Of a stretch of DNA of 64,000 nt, positions 1-7,599 are shown in pieces. The notes under the pieces are model-generated. The model was not told where the DNA came from and made no database searches. It was given only the letters and a program-made list of their open reading frames with translations. The position numbers were made by a program, and so were the translations under genes. Source of the stretch: JAENVT01 sp963773085 (GTDB lineage: Bacteria > Actinomycetota > Acidimicrobiia > Acidimicrobiales > Ilumatobacteraceae); the NCBI GenBank assembly GCA_963773085.1, contig CAVYZS010000010.1, positions 186,001 to 250,000 of the forward strand, read 5' to 3'. The stretch's first letter is position 1. Each line of letters starts with the position of its first letter.

Positions 1-210
1 GCAGAAGCAATTGCCGGTCGCCTCAACGAGTCCTACACCGACGAGTTGACACTCGCTGCAGCAGTCACGGCAGGCACCGCGGCGCTGAGCGGGTCGGAGC
101 GTTCGCTCGACGCCGACGACCTCGAGGTCGCGGTGCTGTCGCGGTCGAATGGCCGGCGCTGTTTCAGGCGGTTGACCGACGGCGACGTCGCCGGGATCCT
201 GGCGGGTTAG
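1..210 (+). CDS. prcA: Proteasome subunit alpha, C-terminal fragment
   Basis: The reading frame is open from the window edge to a TAG at 208-210 and gives the last 69 residues of a protein. The end reads DADDLEVAVLSRSNGRRCFRRL followed by a short tail, the pattern of actinobacterial PrcA C-termini (xxDLEVAVLDR..PRRxFRR). PrcA forms the outer rings of the 20S proteasome that degrades pupylated proteins. pafA lies 2.2 kb downstream on the same strand, which supports the call. The catalytic beta subunit, pup, dop and mpa are expected just upstream, outside the window. The N-terminal part cannot be seen, so the identification rests on the tail and the context. Confidence 0.8.
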   Translation, partial: AEAIAGRLNESYTDELTLAAAVTAGTAALSGSERSLDADDLEVAVLSRSNGRRCFRRLTDGDVAGILAG

Positions 211-216
211 ACCGAG

Positions 217-949
217 ATGGCCGGTGCCGTCGATCTCAACAGCGATGTCGGCGAAGGGTTCGGTGCGTGGCAGGGCGGCCCCGACAAGGAGCTGATGAAA
301 ATCATCACCTCGGCCAACATCGCCTGTGGATTCCATGCCGGCGACCCGACGATCATCCGTCGCACGTGTGAGATGGCTGTCGAGAACGGTGTGGCAATCG
401 GCGCTCACGTCAGTTACCCCGACCTCGCCGGTTTTGGCCGCCGGTTCATCGACATGCGCGCCGACGAGCTGGCCGATGCGGTGGTGTATCAGCTCGGAGC
501 CCTGGCCGGCTGTGCCCGGGTCGCCGGCTCGACCATCAGCTACGTCAAGCCGCACGGGGCCCTGTACAACACGATCGTCCGCCACGAGCAGCAAGCCGAG
601 GCGGTGGCCTCGGCCGTTCATTCGTTCGATCCGAAGTTGCCGCTGCTCGGGCTCCCCGGTACTGACAGCGCGATCGAACGAGCGGCGGCCAAGCATGGGC
701 TGACGTTCTGTTTCGAGGGTTTCGCCGATCGCGGGCTATACCACTGAAGGCACCCTGGTCCCGCGTGGGCAGCCAGGAGCGCTGCTGACCGATGGTGCAG
801 CAGCCGCACGGCAGGCAATCGACCTGGCCGAGCGTGGGATCACCTCGATATGCCTGCACAGCGACACGCCGGGCGCTGCCGACCTGGCCGTCGCGGTCTG
901 CGCCGGCCTGCAGCGAGCCGGATACGAATTGCAGGCCTTCACTCGATGA
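217..949 (+). CDS. pxpA: 5-oxoprolinase subunit A (LamB/YcsF family), one frameshift
   Basis: PxpA is the LamB/YcsF-type subunit of the PxpABC complex, which hydrolyses 5-oxoproline (pyroglutamate) to glutamate with ATP. The start MAGAVDLNSDVGEGFG, then NIACGFHAGDP, GAHVSYPD and VKPHGALYN, are family signatures. The frame from 217 stops at 745-747, but the family motif FADRGYTTEGTLVPR continues in the next frame if one extra C at 736 is removed; the corrected protein is about 244 residues, normal for the family. It begins 7 bp after prcA and its stop overlaps the pxpB start (ATGA at 946-949), so translation is probably coupled. The break is more likely a sequence error than decay because everything after it is intact. 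Confidence 0.88.
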
Positions 950-1542
950 GGGTGCTGCCATGCGGGCCGGGCGCCGTGCTGGCCGAGTACGACTCGCTCT
1001 CCGAGGTGCTCGCAGTACAGGAAGCATTGCATGCGGCCGATTTGCCGGGTGTCGACGAGATCGTGCCAGCGGCGCGCACCGTGCTGGTCGAGTTCCACGA
1101 TGTCGACCGAGCGGCGCTCGAGAAGTTGCTGGTTCCCACCGACCTCACTCCCCGGCAACATGGTCCGCTGGTCGAGATACCCGTCGTGTACGACGGCGAG
1201 GACCTCGACGAGGTCGCCACGGCAACGGGACTGTCGGTCGAGCAGGTGATCGAGATGCATTCTTCGCTCGAGTACTCGGCCGTGTTCCTCGGATTCACCC
1301 CGGGATGGGCCTATCTGGCCGGGTTGCCCGCTGCCTTGCAGCTACCGCGCCGCCCGACGCCGCGTACGGTCGTGCCCGCCGGTTCGGTCGCCATCGCCAA
1401 CGAGTTCACCGGTGTATACCCGACGGCGAGTCCGGGCGGCTGGCATCTGCTCGGTCACACCTCGGCCACGATGTTCGATGTCGACCGGCCCAAGCCGGCG
1501 CTGGTGGCTGCCGGCGACCGGGTGCGATTCGTCTACGCATGA
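946..1542 (+). CDS. pxpB: 5-oxoprolinase subunit B
   Basis: PxpB (KipI/allophanate hydrolase subunit 1 family) works with PxpC to activate 5-oxoproline. The 198-residue protein carries the family core: PVVYDGEDLDEVA near residue 85, FLGFTPGWAYLAGLP near 120 and PRRPTPRTVVPAGSVAIA near 140, followed by SPGGWHLLG. The ATG at 946 overlaps the pxpA stop and is preferred over the upstream in-frame ATG at 850, which would run through pxpA. Its TGA overlaps the pxpC ATG (1539-1542). The length matches the family with no missing segment. Confidence 0.93.
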   Translation: MRVLPCGPGAVLAEYDSLSEVLAVQEALHAADLPGVDEIVPAARTVLVEFHDVDRAALEKLLVPTDLTPRQHGPLVEIPVVYDGEDLDEVATATGLSVEQVIEMHSSLEYSAVFLGFTPGWAYLAGLPAALQLPRRPTPRTVVPAGSVAIANEFTGVYPTASPGGWHLLGHTSATMFDVDRPKPALVAAGDRVRFVYA

Positions 1543-2384
1543 TCGAGATCGTCGCTCCCGGTATCGGCAGCTCGTTTCAGGATCTCGGTCGACCGGGCTG
1601 TGCCCACCTCGGCGTCAGCCGCAGTGGCGCAGCCGACCGGCCGTCGCATCGTCTGGCGAACCGCCTGATCGGCAACGCCGAGTCGGCTGCGACGATCGAG
1701 ACCTATGGCGGTCTGTGCGTGCGGGCACATCGCCCGCTTGCCGTTGTGGTCACCGGAGCCGAGGGGGTGATCGAGGTACGTCATGGTCCGCCGATGGCGG
1801 TCAACGCCGTCGCTCACCTTCCCGCAGGCGCCGAACTCACCCTGCGGCCGCCCGAGCGAGGCATGCGCTATTACCTGGCTGTTCGCGGCGGTCTCGAGAT
1901 CGCCCCGGTGCTCGGATCGCGTAGTCTCGACACCCTCGCCGGGATCGGGCCGCGGCTCGAATCCGGGGCGTTGATCGACATCGGGCCCGACCCGGCCACC
2001 GAAATGGCTATCGATCTCGCGGTCCGCCACCCACCGCCAAACGTCGTGCAGGTGTTCGAGGGCCCCCGACGGGATTGGTTCACCGAACTGGCGTGGTCGG
2101 TGCTGACCTCTGCCGAATTCGTCGTCAGCCCGGCTTCGAATCGCGTTGGCGTTCGACTCGCCGGCCCGGCGCTGGAACGGCGCGACGATCGCCAACTCCC
2201 GAGCGAGGGGATCGTCGAGGGGGCTGTCGAGGTGCCACCCGACGGGCAGCCGATCGTGATGCTCGCCGATCATCCGGTCACCGGTGGCTATCCGGTCATC
2301 GCCGTGGTCATGCCCCAACACCTGCCGTCCGTCGCCCAGGCCCGCCCCGGCACAACATTGCGATTTCGACACAGCGGCGGATAG
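1539..2384 (+). CDS. pxpC: 5-oxoprolinase subunit C
   Basis: PxpC (KipA/allophanate hydrolase subunit 2 family) of 281 residues. It opens with IEIVAPGIGSSFQDLGRPGCAHLGV, the family N-terminal signature, followed by SGAADRPSHRLANRLIGN; the C-terminal half has SNRVGVRLAGPALER, LPSEGIVEGAVEVPPDGQPIVMLAD and TGGYPVIAVV. The ATGA overlap with pxpB (1539-1542) fixes the start. The ordered ABC set points to one function, salvage or detoxification of 5-oxoproline. It ends 37 bp before pafA. Confidence 0.93.
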   Translation: MIEIVAPGIGSSFQDLGRPGCAHLGVSRSGAADRPSHRLANRLIGNAESAATIETYGGLCVRAHRPLAVVVTGAEGVIEVRHGPPMAVNAVAHLPAGAELTLRPPERGMRYYLAVRGGLEIAPVLGSRSLDTLAGIGPRLESGALIDIGPDPATEMAIDLAVRHPPPNVVQVFEGPRRDWFTELAWSVLTSAEFVVSPASNRVGVRLAGPALERRDDRQLPSEGIVEGAVEVPPDGQPIVMLADHPVTGGYPVIAVVMPQHLPSVAQARPGTTLRFRHSGG

Positions 2385-2421
2385 CAGAGCAATCGCCGGC
2401 GTACTGCGCTACGTTGCCCGC

Positions 2422-3780
2422 ATGGAGCGCCGCATCTACGGCCTCGAGAACGAGTACGGCGTCACGTGTACGTTGCGCGGCCAGCGACGGCTGAGTCCCG
2501 ACGAGGTGGCTCGCTATCTCTTCCGCCGCGTCGTGTCGTGGGGTCGCAGCAGCAACGTGTTTCTCCAGAACGGTGCTCGCCTGTACCTCGACGTCGGGTC
2601 ACATCCCGAGTACGCCACGCCGGAATGCGATTCGCTGTACGACCTCGTCGTTCACGACAAGGCGGGTGAACGGATCCTCGAGAGCCTGCTGGTGTCGGCC
2701 GAACAGCGCCTGCGCGAGGAGGGGATCCGCGGCACGATCTATCTCTTCAAGAACAACACCGATTCGGCCGGTAACAGCTACGGCTGTCACGAGAACTACC
2801 TCACCCGTCGTGCCGATGATCTCGGCCACTATGCCGAGGTGTTGATTCCGTTCCTGGTCAGTCGACAGATCTTCACCGGCTCCGGCAAGGTGCTGCAGAC
2901 GGCGCGGGGTCCGATGTACTCGATAGCCCAACGTGCCGAACACATTTGGGAAGGAGTCAGTTCAGCCACGACCCGCAGCCGGCCGATCATCAACACTCGC
3001 GACGAGCCGCACGCCGATGCCGAGCGGTATCGACGATTGCACGTGATCGTCGGCGACTCGAACATGAGCGAGTACACCACGTTCGTCAAGGTCGGCTCGG
3101 CGGCCTGCATGTTGCGCATGCTGGAGGATCAGTCGGTCGTTCTGCGCGACATGACACTGGAGAACCCGATCCGTGCGATCCGTGACATCAGCCATGACAT
3201 GACCTGCCGGCGCAAGGTCCGCCTGGCGAACGGGCGCGAGGTCAGCGCCATCGACATTCAACGCGAGTACCTCGATCGCGCCCTGCGTTACTCCGACACG
3301 AAAGGTTTCCCGCCGCTCGAGCAACGGGCACTGGAGATGTGGGAGCACTGCATCAGCACGATCGAGAACGACCCGCTGAAGCTCGACCGCGAGGTCGATT
3401 GGGTGATCAAGTACCGCCTGCTCGATGCCTTCCGCACCCGTCACGATCTTCCGCTCGGGCATGCCAGGGTGCAGTTGCTCGATCTCCAGTACCACGACAT
3501 CTCACGAGAACGCAGTCCCTTCTACAAGCTGCAGGATCGCGGCATGATCGAGCGGATGTGCGTCGATGCCGACATCGACGCCGCGGTCGACATCCCTCCG
3601 CAGACGACCCGTGCCCGGCTCCGCGGTGAGTTCATCAAGCGGGCCAAGGAACGCAAGCGCGACTACACCGTCGACTGGGTGCACCTCAAGCTCAACGACC
3701 AGGCGCAACGGACCGTTCTGTGCAAGGACCCCTTCAAGAGTCGCGACGAACGCGTCGAGAAGCTGATCGCCTCGTTGTGA
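2422..3780 (+). CDS. pafA: Pup--protein ligase PafA
   Basis: PafA uses ATP to join the C-terminal glutamate of Pup to a lysine of a target protein, marking it for the proteasome. The 452-residue protein starts MERRIYGLENEYGVT, the glutamine-synthetase-like catalytic opening shared by PafA and Dop, and has YLFKNNTDSAGNSYGCHENYL near residue 120 and DPFKSRDERVEKLI at the end. The ATG at 2422 is chosen because it places MERRIYG at the N-terminus. It lacks the extra loop expected of Dop and its length fits PafA. pafA in a cluster with prcA is normal; having oxoprolinase genes between them is not. Confidence 0.95.
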   Translation: MERRIYGLENEYGVTCTLRGQRRLSPDEVARYLFRRVVSWGRSSNVFLQNGARLYLDVGSHPEYATPECDSLYDLVVHDKAGERILESLLVSAEQRLREEGIRGTIYLFKNNTDSAGNSYGCHENYLTRRADDLGHYAEVLIPFLVSRQIFTGSGKVLQTARGPMYSIAQRAEHIWEGVSSATTRSRPIINTRDEPHADAERYRRLHVIVGDSNMSEYTTFVKVGSAACMLRMLEDQSVVLRDMTLENPIRAIRDISHDMTCRRKVRLANGREVSAIDIQREYLDRALRYSDTKGFPPLEQRALEMWEHCISTIENDPLKLDREVDWVIKYRLLDAFRTRHDLPLGHARVQLLDLQYHDISRERSPFYKLQDRGMIERMCVDADIDAAVDIPPQTTRARLRGEFIKRAKERKRDYTVDWVHLKLNDQAQRTVLCKDPFKSRDERVEKLIASL

Positions 3781-3822
3781 GCTGTCACTCGATTGTCCAA
3801 ACTGCCCGCTAGCGTGGAATCG

Positions 3823-4479
3823 ATGGCCACTGACGACATACGGGCGACCATCGTTGACCCGGATCTCGACCTTTCAGTCGACGACGAGTACGACGACGCA
3901 ACCGATCCCGAGTCGTCATCCCACCGGCTCGACGACGACAAGGGCAAGCGGTCGGGGCTCGTCGAGTGGATCGTGGTCGTGGCGGTCGCCATCAGCTCCG
4001 CTCTGCTCGTTCGTGCCTACGTATTGCAGCAGTTCGCCGTGGAAGGCACGTCGATGCTCACCACCTTGCACCCCAGCGATCGGGTGCTCGTCAACAAGCT
4101 CAGCTATCGCCTGCACGATCCGCGGCGTGGCGACGTGGTGGTGCTCAAGCGAATCGAGAGCAACTCCCAGGAGAGGGATCTCATCAAGCGAGTCGTCGCC
4201 CTCCCGGGCGAGACGATCGAGTATCACGATTGCCAGCTGTTCATCAACGGTTCGCTGATCAACGAGCCGTACCTCGATCCACAGATCGTCTCGCCGAATC
4301 GCTGCGGGGCCGACCAGCCGGCGGTGCAAGTTGAACCGGACCATGTTTTTGTGATGGGCGACAATCGGGGTGGTTCGCTCGACAGCCGCGACAACAGCGT
4401 GGGCCAGGTGGACTACGGCAACCTGATCGGCCGCGCTTTTGTGGTCATGTGGCCCTTCGCCGACTGGCAGTGGCTGTAA
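3823..4479 (+). CDS. lepB: Signal peptidase I
   Basis: Membrane serine protease that removes signal peptides from exported proteins. The N-terminus is acidic (about 40 residues rich in Asp/Glu), then one membrane segment (VEWIVVVAVAISSALLV). The catalytic Ser is in VEGTSML near residue 78 and the catalytic Lys in DLIKRVVALPGE near residue 122; the C-terminal box VMGDNRGGSLDSRD is complete. The ATG at 3823 is preferred over a TTG at 3793 because it gives a compact N-terminus. It has a close paralogue directly downstream (4498-5161). Confidence 0.92.
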   Translation: MATDDIRATIVDPDLDLSVDDEYDDATDPESSSHRLDDDKGKRSGLVEWIVVVAVAISSALLVRAYVLQQFAVEGTSMLTTLHPSDRVLVNKLSYRLHDPRRGDVVVLKRIESNSQERDLIKRVVALPGETIEYHDCQLFINGSLINEPYLDPQIVSPNRCGADQPAVQVEPDHVFVMGDNRGGSLDSRDNSVGQVDYGNLIGRAFVVMWPFADWQWL

Positions 4480-4497
4480 CTCGGCATCGGGTCGTGC

Positions 4498-5161
4498 ATG
4501 ACCGGTGACGATTGGTGGACCCAAGCGGTCGACCAATTCGGGCTGGAGGCATCGTCGGAGCCGTCTGCGGACGCGACGGCAGACGCATACGACGACACGA
4601 CGCCATCGCCTCGTCAGAAACGTCGTCGCCGAGCACCCCGGTCTCGACTCGTTGGTCATTGCCGCTGCTGGACTCGGTCTGGCGTTCGTCGTGCGCCTGC
4701 TGGCCGTCCAACAGTTTGCGGTCGAGGGTGAATCGATGCTCGGCACGCTGCACTCCGGAGACCGGGTCATGGTCAACAAGCTCAGCTACGTCGCCCACGA
4801 TCCGCATCACGGTGACGTCGTGGTGCTCAAGGACATCAAGGCAAGCGTGGAGGTGCGGGACCTGATCAAGCGGGTGGTCGCCCTTCCGGGGGAGACGATC
4901 GAGTACCGCGACTGCCGGCTCCTGATCAACGGTCGCACGGTCGACGAGCCGTACCTCGACCCGACGGTGGTCGGTCCGGACGACTGCGGTGAATCCCAAC
5001 CTCCGGTGGAGGTCGAGCCCGGTCATGTTTTCGTGATGGGCGACAACCGCGGGGCGTCAACCGACAGTAGAACGGCGGCGATCGGTCAGATCCCCTACGA
5101 CCACTTGATCGGGCGGGCCTTCGTCGTGATCTGGCCACTGTCTGATTGGCGCTGGCTCTAG
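4498..5161 (+). CDS. lepB: Signal peptidase I, second copy, probable frameshift
   Basis: Paralogue of the preceding gene, with catalytic Ser in VEGESML, Lys in DLIKRVVALPGE and the box VMGDNRGASTDSR. The conserved part is read in the frame that ends at 5161. The ATG at 4498 opens a different frame whose first 40 residues are acidic (MTGDDWWTQAVDQFGLEA), like the N-terminus of the first copy, whereas the continuous frame from 4505 gives an arginine-rich N-terminus typical of a wrong frame. A one-base shift at about 4600-4625 would join the two. The alternative is that the continuous frame from 4505 is real. Tandem copies suggest divided substrate sets or dosage. Confidence 0.82.
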
Positions 5162-5177
5162 CCGTTATCGTGAGGAC

Positions 5178-5411
5178 GTGGACCGAAAGAAGCAATGGAG
5201 CGATCTCACACCAAGTCAGCGCGTGGCCGTGGTCGCCGCCTCAGCAGTGGAACTGGCACTGACGATGGCGGCGCTGCTGGACCTGGCACGGCGACCGCGT
5301 GCGTTAGTGCGGGGACCCAAGGCCCTGTGGTTCCTCGGATGTTTCGTTCAGCCGATCGGTCCCAGCGCATACATGAAGTTCGGTCGGCGCCGTCCTACCG
5401 TAGACCGGTGA
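5178..5411 (+). CDS. Small membrane protein, PLDc_N-like
   Basis: A 77-residue protein from a GTG at 5178. One hydrophobic stretch (VAVVAASAVELALTMAALL) is followed by a basic turn and LWFLGCFVQPIGPSAYMKFGRRR, which resembles the PLDc_N domain (W...P.GP..Y...GR) found in small actinobacterial membrane proteins. No catalytic residues are visible and the function is unknown. It begins 16 bp after the second signal peptidase and may be co-transcribed. Assignment to PLDc_N is by motif only. Confidence 0.6.
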   Translation: MDRKKQWSDLTPSQRVAVVAASAVELALTMAALLDLARRPRALVRGPKALWFLGCFVQPIGPSAYMKFGRRRPTVDR

Positions 5412-5420
5412 CCGAGCCCG

Positions 5421-5496
5421 TGTTTACTGCGGCAGGCCGTGTTTACTGCGGCAGGCCGTGTTTACTGCGGCAGGCCGTGTTTACTGCGGCAGGCCG
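5421..5496. repeat. Four perfect copies of a 19-bp tandem repeat
   Basis: The unit TGTTTACTGCGGCAGGCCG occurs at 5421-5439, 5440-5458, 5459-5477 and 5478-5496 without mismatch. The last copy contains the 3' end and stop codon (TTA on the plus strand, 5481-5483) of the minus-strand glycerophosphodiesterase gene, and the other three extend downstream of it. Nineteen is not a multiple of three. The array lies between convergent genes, and expansion from the gene end by slippage is the likely origin. Confidence 0.95.
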
Positions 5497-6206
5497 ATCT
5501 CGGCGATGTACACCTCGATCATCCGGTCGACCCAATCGCTGAACACCCCGTCGAGTCCCATCCGGAAGGCCTCCTGCAAGATGTGCGGCTGCTGCATGTC
5601 CCAGCCGAACGCCACCCGATCGAATCGGTGGAACAACGCCACCATCCCTCCGTTCCAGTCGGAGTGATGCATGTTGATCGCGTCGATGCCTTCGGCGCGC
5701 AGCGTCGCCGCTCGGCGCTCGGGTCCCTCCTTGAGCTGAGACAGGCGTGTCGAGTCGACCAGCTTGACGCCACGCCCCCGTAGGTTCAGCAAGGACTGCC
5801 ACTGCGGCGCGCACAGCCAGATCTTCTCCAGCATCGTCGGGGCGCATTCGGTGGCCACACCGATCACGGCCGGCCCGGCCGCGGCATCTTTGAGGTCGAG
5901 CGCCAGGTGGTACCCGGTGCCGCAATGCTCGATCAGGTCGGCAAGCGAGGGGATGTGTTGGGGAAGCTCCGATCGCCGCATGTCATTGATCCGCCGATTC
6001 CTCCCGAACGACTTCTTGACGACCCCGTCGTGATCGAGAACTGGCACGCCGTCGGCGGTGACCCAGACGTCGCTCTCGACACCGCTGGCGCCGAGTTTCA
6101 GGGCCAGTTCGAACCCTGCGAGGGTGTTCTCCGGGGCGTGGGCTCGCGCACCGCGATGACCGAAAGCGATGGGGTCGTCGAGGAGCGACGGGAGGCGCTG
6201 CTGCAC
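5481..6206 (-). CDS. Glycerophosphodiester phosphodiesterase
   Basis: GDPD/GlpQ-family enzyme of 241 residues that cleaves glycerophosphodiesters to glycerol 3-phosphate and an alcohol. FGHRGARAHAPENT near residue 15 holds the catalytic His-Arg and the Glu-Asn, ESDVWVTADGVPVLDHD near residue 43 holds metal-binding Glu/Asp and the second His, and HLALDLKD and GVFSDWVDRM follow the family order. There is no signal peptide, so it is probably cytoplasmic. Its stop codon lies inside a 19-bp tandem repeat. Confidence 0.9.
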   Translation of the reverse strand: MQQRLPSLLDDPIAFGHRGARAHAPENTLAGFELALKLGASGVESDVWVTADGVPVLDHDGVVKKSFGRNRRINDMRRSELPQHIPSLADLIEHCGTGYHLALDLKDAAAGPAVIGVATECAPTMLEKIWLCAPQWQSLLNLRGRGVKLVDSTRLSQLKEGPERRAATLRAEGIDAINMHHSDWNGGMVALFHRFDRVAFGWDMQQPHILQEAFRMGLDGVFSDWVDRMIEVYIAEIGLPQ

Positions 6207-6265
6207 CCCTGAATGATGCCACGGTGCAGTTCCGATCGCAGGTCCAGCTCGTAGACTCCCCGGCG

Positions 6266-6787
6266 ATGTTCAATCTCAGCGGCAGCGAAATTGTTTTTCT
6301 GTTGCTGATCGCCCTGATCGTGCTCGGCCCGGACAAACTGCCCGAGGCCGTGCACAAGTTCGGCAAGATATACGGCGAGCTCAAGAAGATGGGAACCGGG
6401 TTCCAAACCGAGCTGAAGTCGGCTCTCGACGAGCCTATGCGGGAGATGCGCGAAACCGCCGACGCCTTCAAGAAGGCGGCGAACTTCGATTTCGACACCG
6501 AAGGCGACGACGGGGTCGCACAACCCGAGGTCCCGGAACCGGAGAGCCCGGAACCGGAGACCCCGGAACCGGAGACCCCGGAACCGGCTGTCGTACACCC
6601 CGAGCTGCCTTCACTCGACGTTGTCGACCGATCTCCCCGGGAGCCGAACGTCGAGATCGACGAGGTGTCCGAGGCACCCGTCGTACGCCCGCCTGTCCCG
6701 ACCTTCACCTCCGCAGCTCCACATCCCCCGAAGGTCGTCGAGCCTGCCGAGCCTGTTGAGGCTGTCGAGGAGACTGCTTCCGAATGA
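6266..6787 (+). CDS. tatB: Sec-independent translocase protein TatB
   Basis: TatA/TatB family: a short N-terminus, one membrane helix (SEIVFLLLIALIVLGP), the conserved DKLPEAVHKFGK and an amphipathic helix, then a long acidic, proline-rich tail with EPE(S/T)P repeats at about residues 88-110. The length (173) and the gene order with tatC favour TatB over TatA. With TatC it forms the receptor for folded twin-arginine substrates. The ATG at 6266 puts the membrane helix at the N-terminus; the upstream in-frame start at 6224 adds an unlikely extension. The stop overlaps the tatC ATG. Confidence 0.9.
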   Translation: MFNLSGSEIVFLLLIALIVLGPDKLPEAVHKFGKIYGELKKMGTGFQTELKSALDEPMREMRETADAFKKAANFDFDTEGDDGVAQPEVPEPESPEPETPEPETPEPAVVHPELPSLDVVDRSPREPNVEIDEVSEAPVVRPPVPTFTSAAPHPPKVVEPAEPVEAVEETASE

Positions 6788-7587
6788 AGCTGTCGTTGAA
6801 AAGAGGATCGCGTCCGAAGGTCGCAGTACCCGACGATCCGATGACCCTCACCGAACACCTCGCCGAACTGCGTTCGCGGGTCATCCGAGCCGCGCTGGCC
6901 GTGGTGATCGGGGTGATCGTCGTCCTGGCGGCCTACGAGCCGGTGCTGCGCTTCCTGCTCGAGCCGTACAACAAGCTGTGCGCGGAACGAGGGCCAGATT
7001 TCTGTGTCGCCCAGCTGCAGTCGCTCGGCCCACTCGAAGGCTTCTCGGCGCGCTTGTCGATCTCGCTGTACGGCGGCATCATCCTGGCATTGCCGGTCAT
7101 CATGTGGGAGATCTGGCGATTCATCGTGCCTGCCTTGCACGCCAAGGAAAAGAAGTACGCCATCCCGTTCGTGCTCTCGACCGTGGCGTTGTTCGCACTC
7201 GGTGGGTTCGTGGCCTACTGGTCGCTCGACAAGGCGCTGGAGTTCCTGATCTCCTGGGGTGGCTCGGAGGTGAAGGCCAACTTCCAGGTCAGCAAGTACA
7301 TCAGCCTGGTCGGTCTGATGGTTGCCGCGTTCGGTGTGGCCTTCGAGTTTCCGGTGTTGCTGGTGTTCCTGCAGATCGTCGGGGTGATCACGCCGCAGGC
7401 CCTGCTCAAGGGCTGGCGATACGCCATCATGGTGATCTTCGTCATCGCCGCCGTCATCACGCCGAGTGGCGATCCGTACTCGATGTTGGCGATGGCCATC
7501 CCGATGACGCTCTTCTACATGCTCTCCATCGTGATCGGACTCATCTTCCAGAAACGAAAGCGCGCCGCAGAAGCGGCCGCCAGCTGA
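6784..7587 (+). CDS. tatC: Sec-independent translocase protein TatC
   Basis: Polytopic membrane protein of 267 residues with the family opening MTLTEHLAELRSRVIRAAL near residue 21 and six hydrophobic segments, including PLEGFSARLSISLYGGIILALPVI and GVAFEFPVLLVFLQIVGVI. TatC binds the twin-arginine signal. The ATGA overlap with tatB (6784-6787) shows translational coupling. helY follows after 12 bp, a neighbour order also found in mycobacteria. Confidence 0.95.
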   Translation: MKLSLKRGSRPKVAVPDDPMTLTEHLAELRSRVIRAALAVVIGVIVVLAAYEPVLRFLLEPYNKLCAERGPDFCVAQLQSLGPLEGFSARLSISLYGGIILALPVIMWEIWRFIVPALHAKEKKYAIPFVLSTVALFALGGFVAYWSLDKALEFLISWGGSEVKANFQVSKYISLVGLMVAAFGVAFEFPVLLVFLQIVGVITPQALLKGWRYAIMVIFVIAAVITPSGDPYSMLAMAIPMTLFYMLSIVIGLIFQKRKRAAEAAAS

Positions 7588-7599
7588 CACGATTAGTCC

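Noticed and set aside
5421..5496. CRISPR-like or attachment-site repeats
   Set aside because: Direct head-to-tail copies without spacers, no integrase or tRNA nearby.
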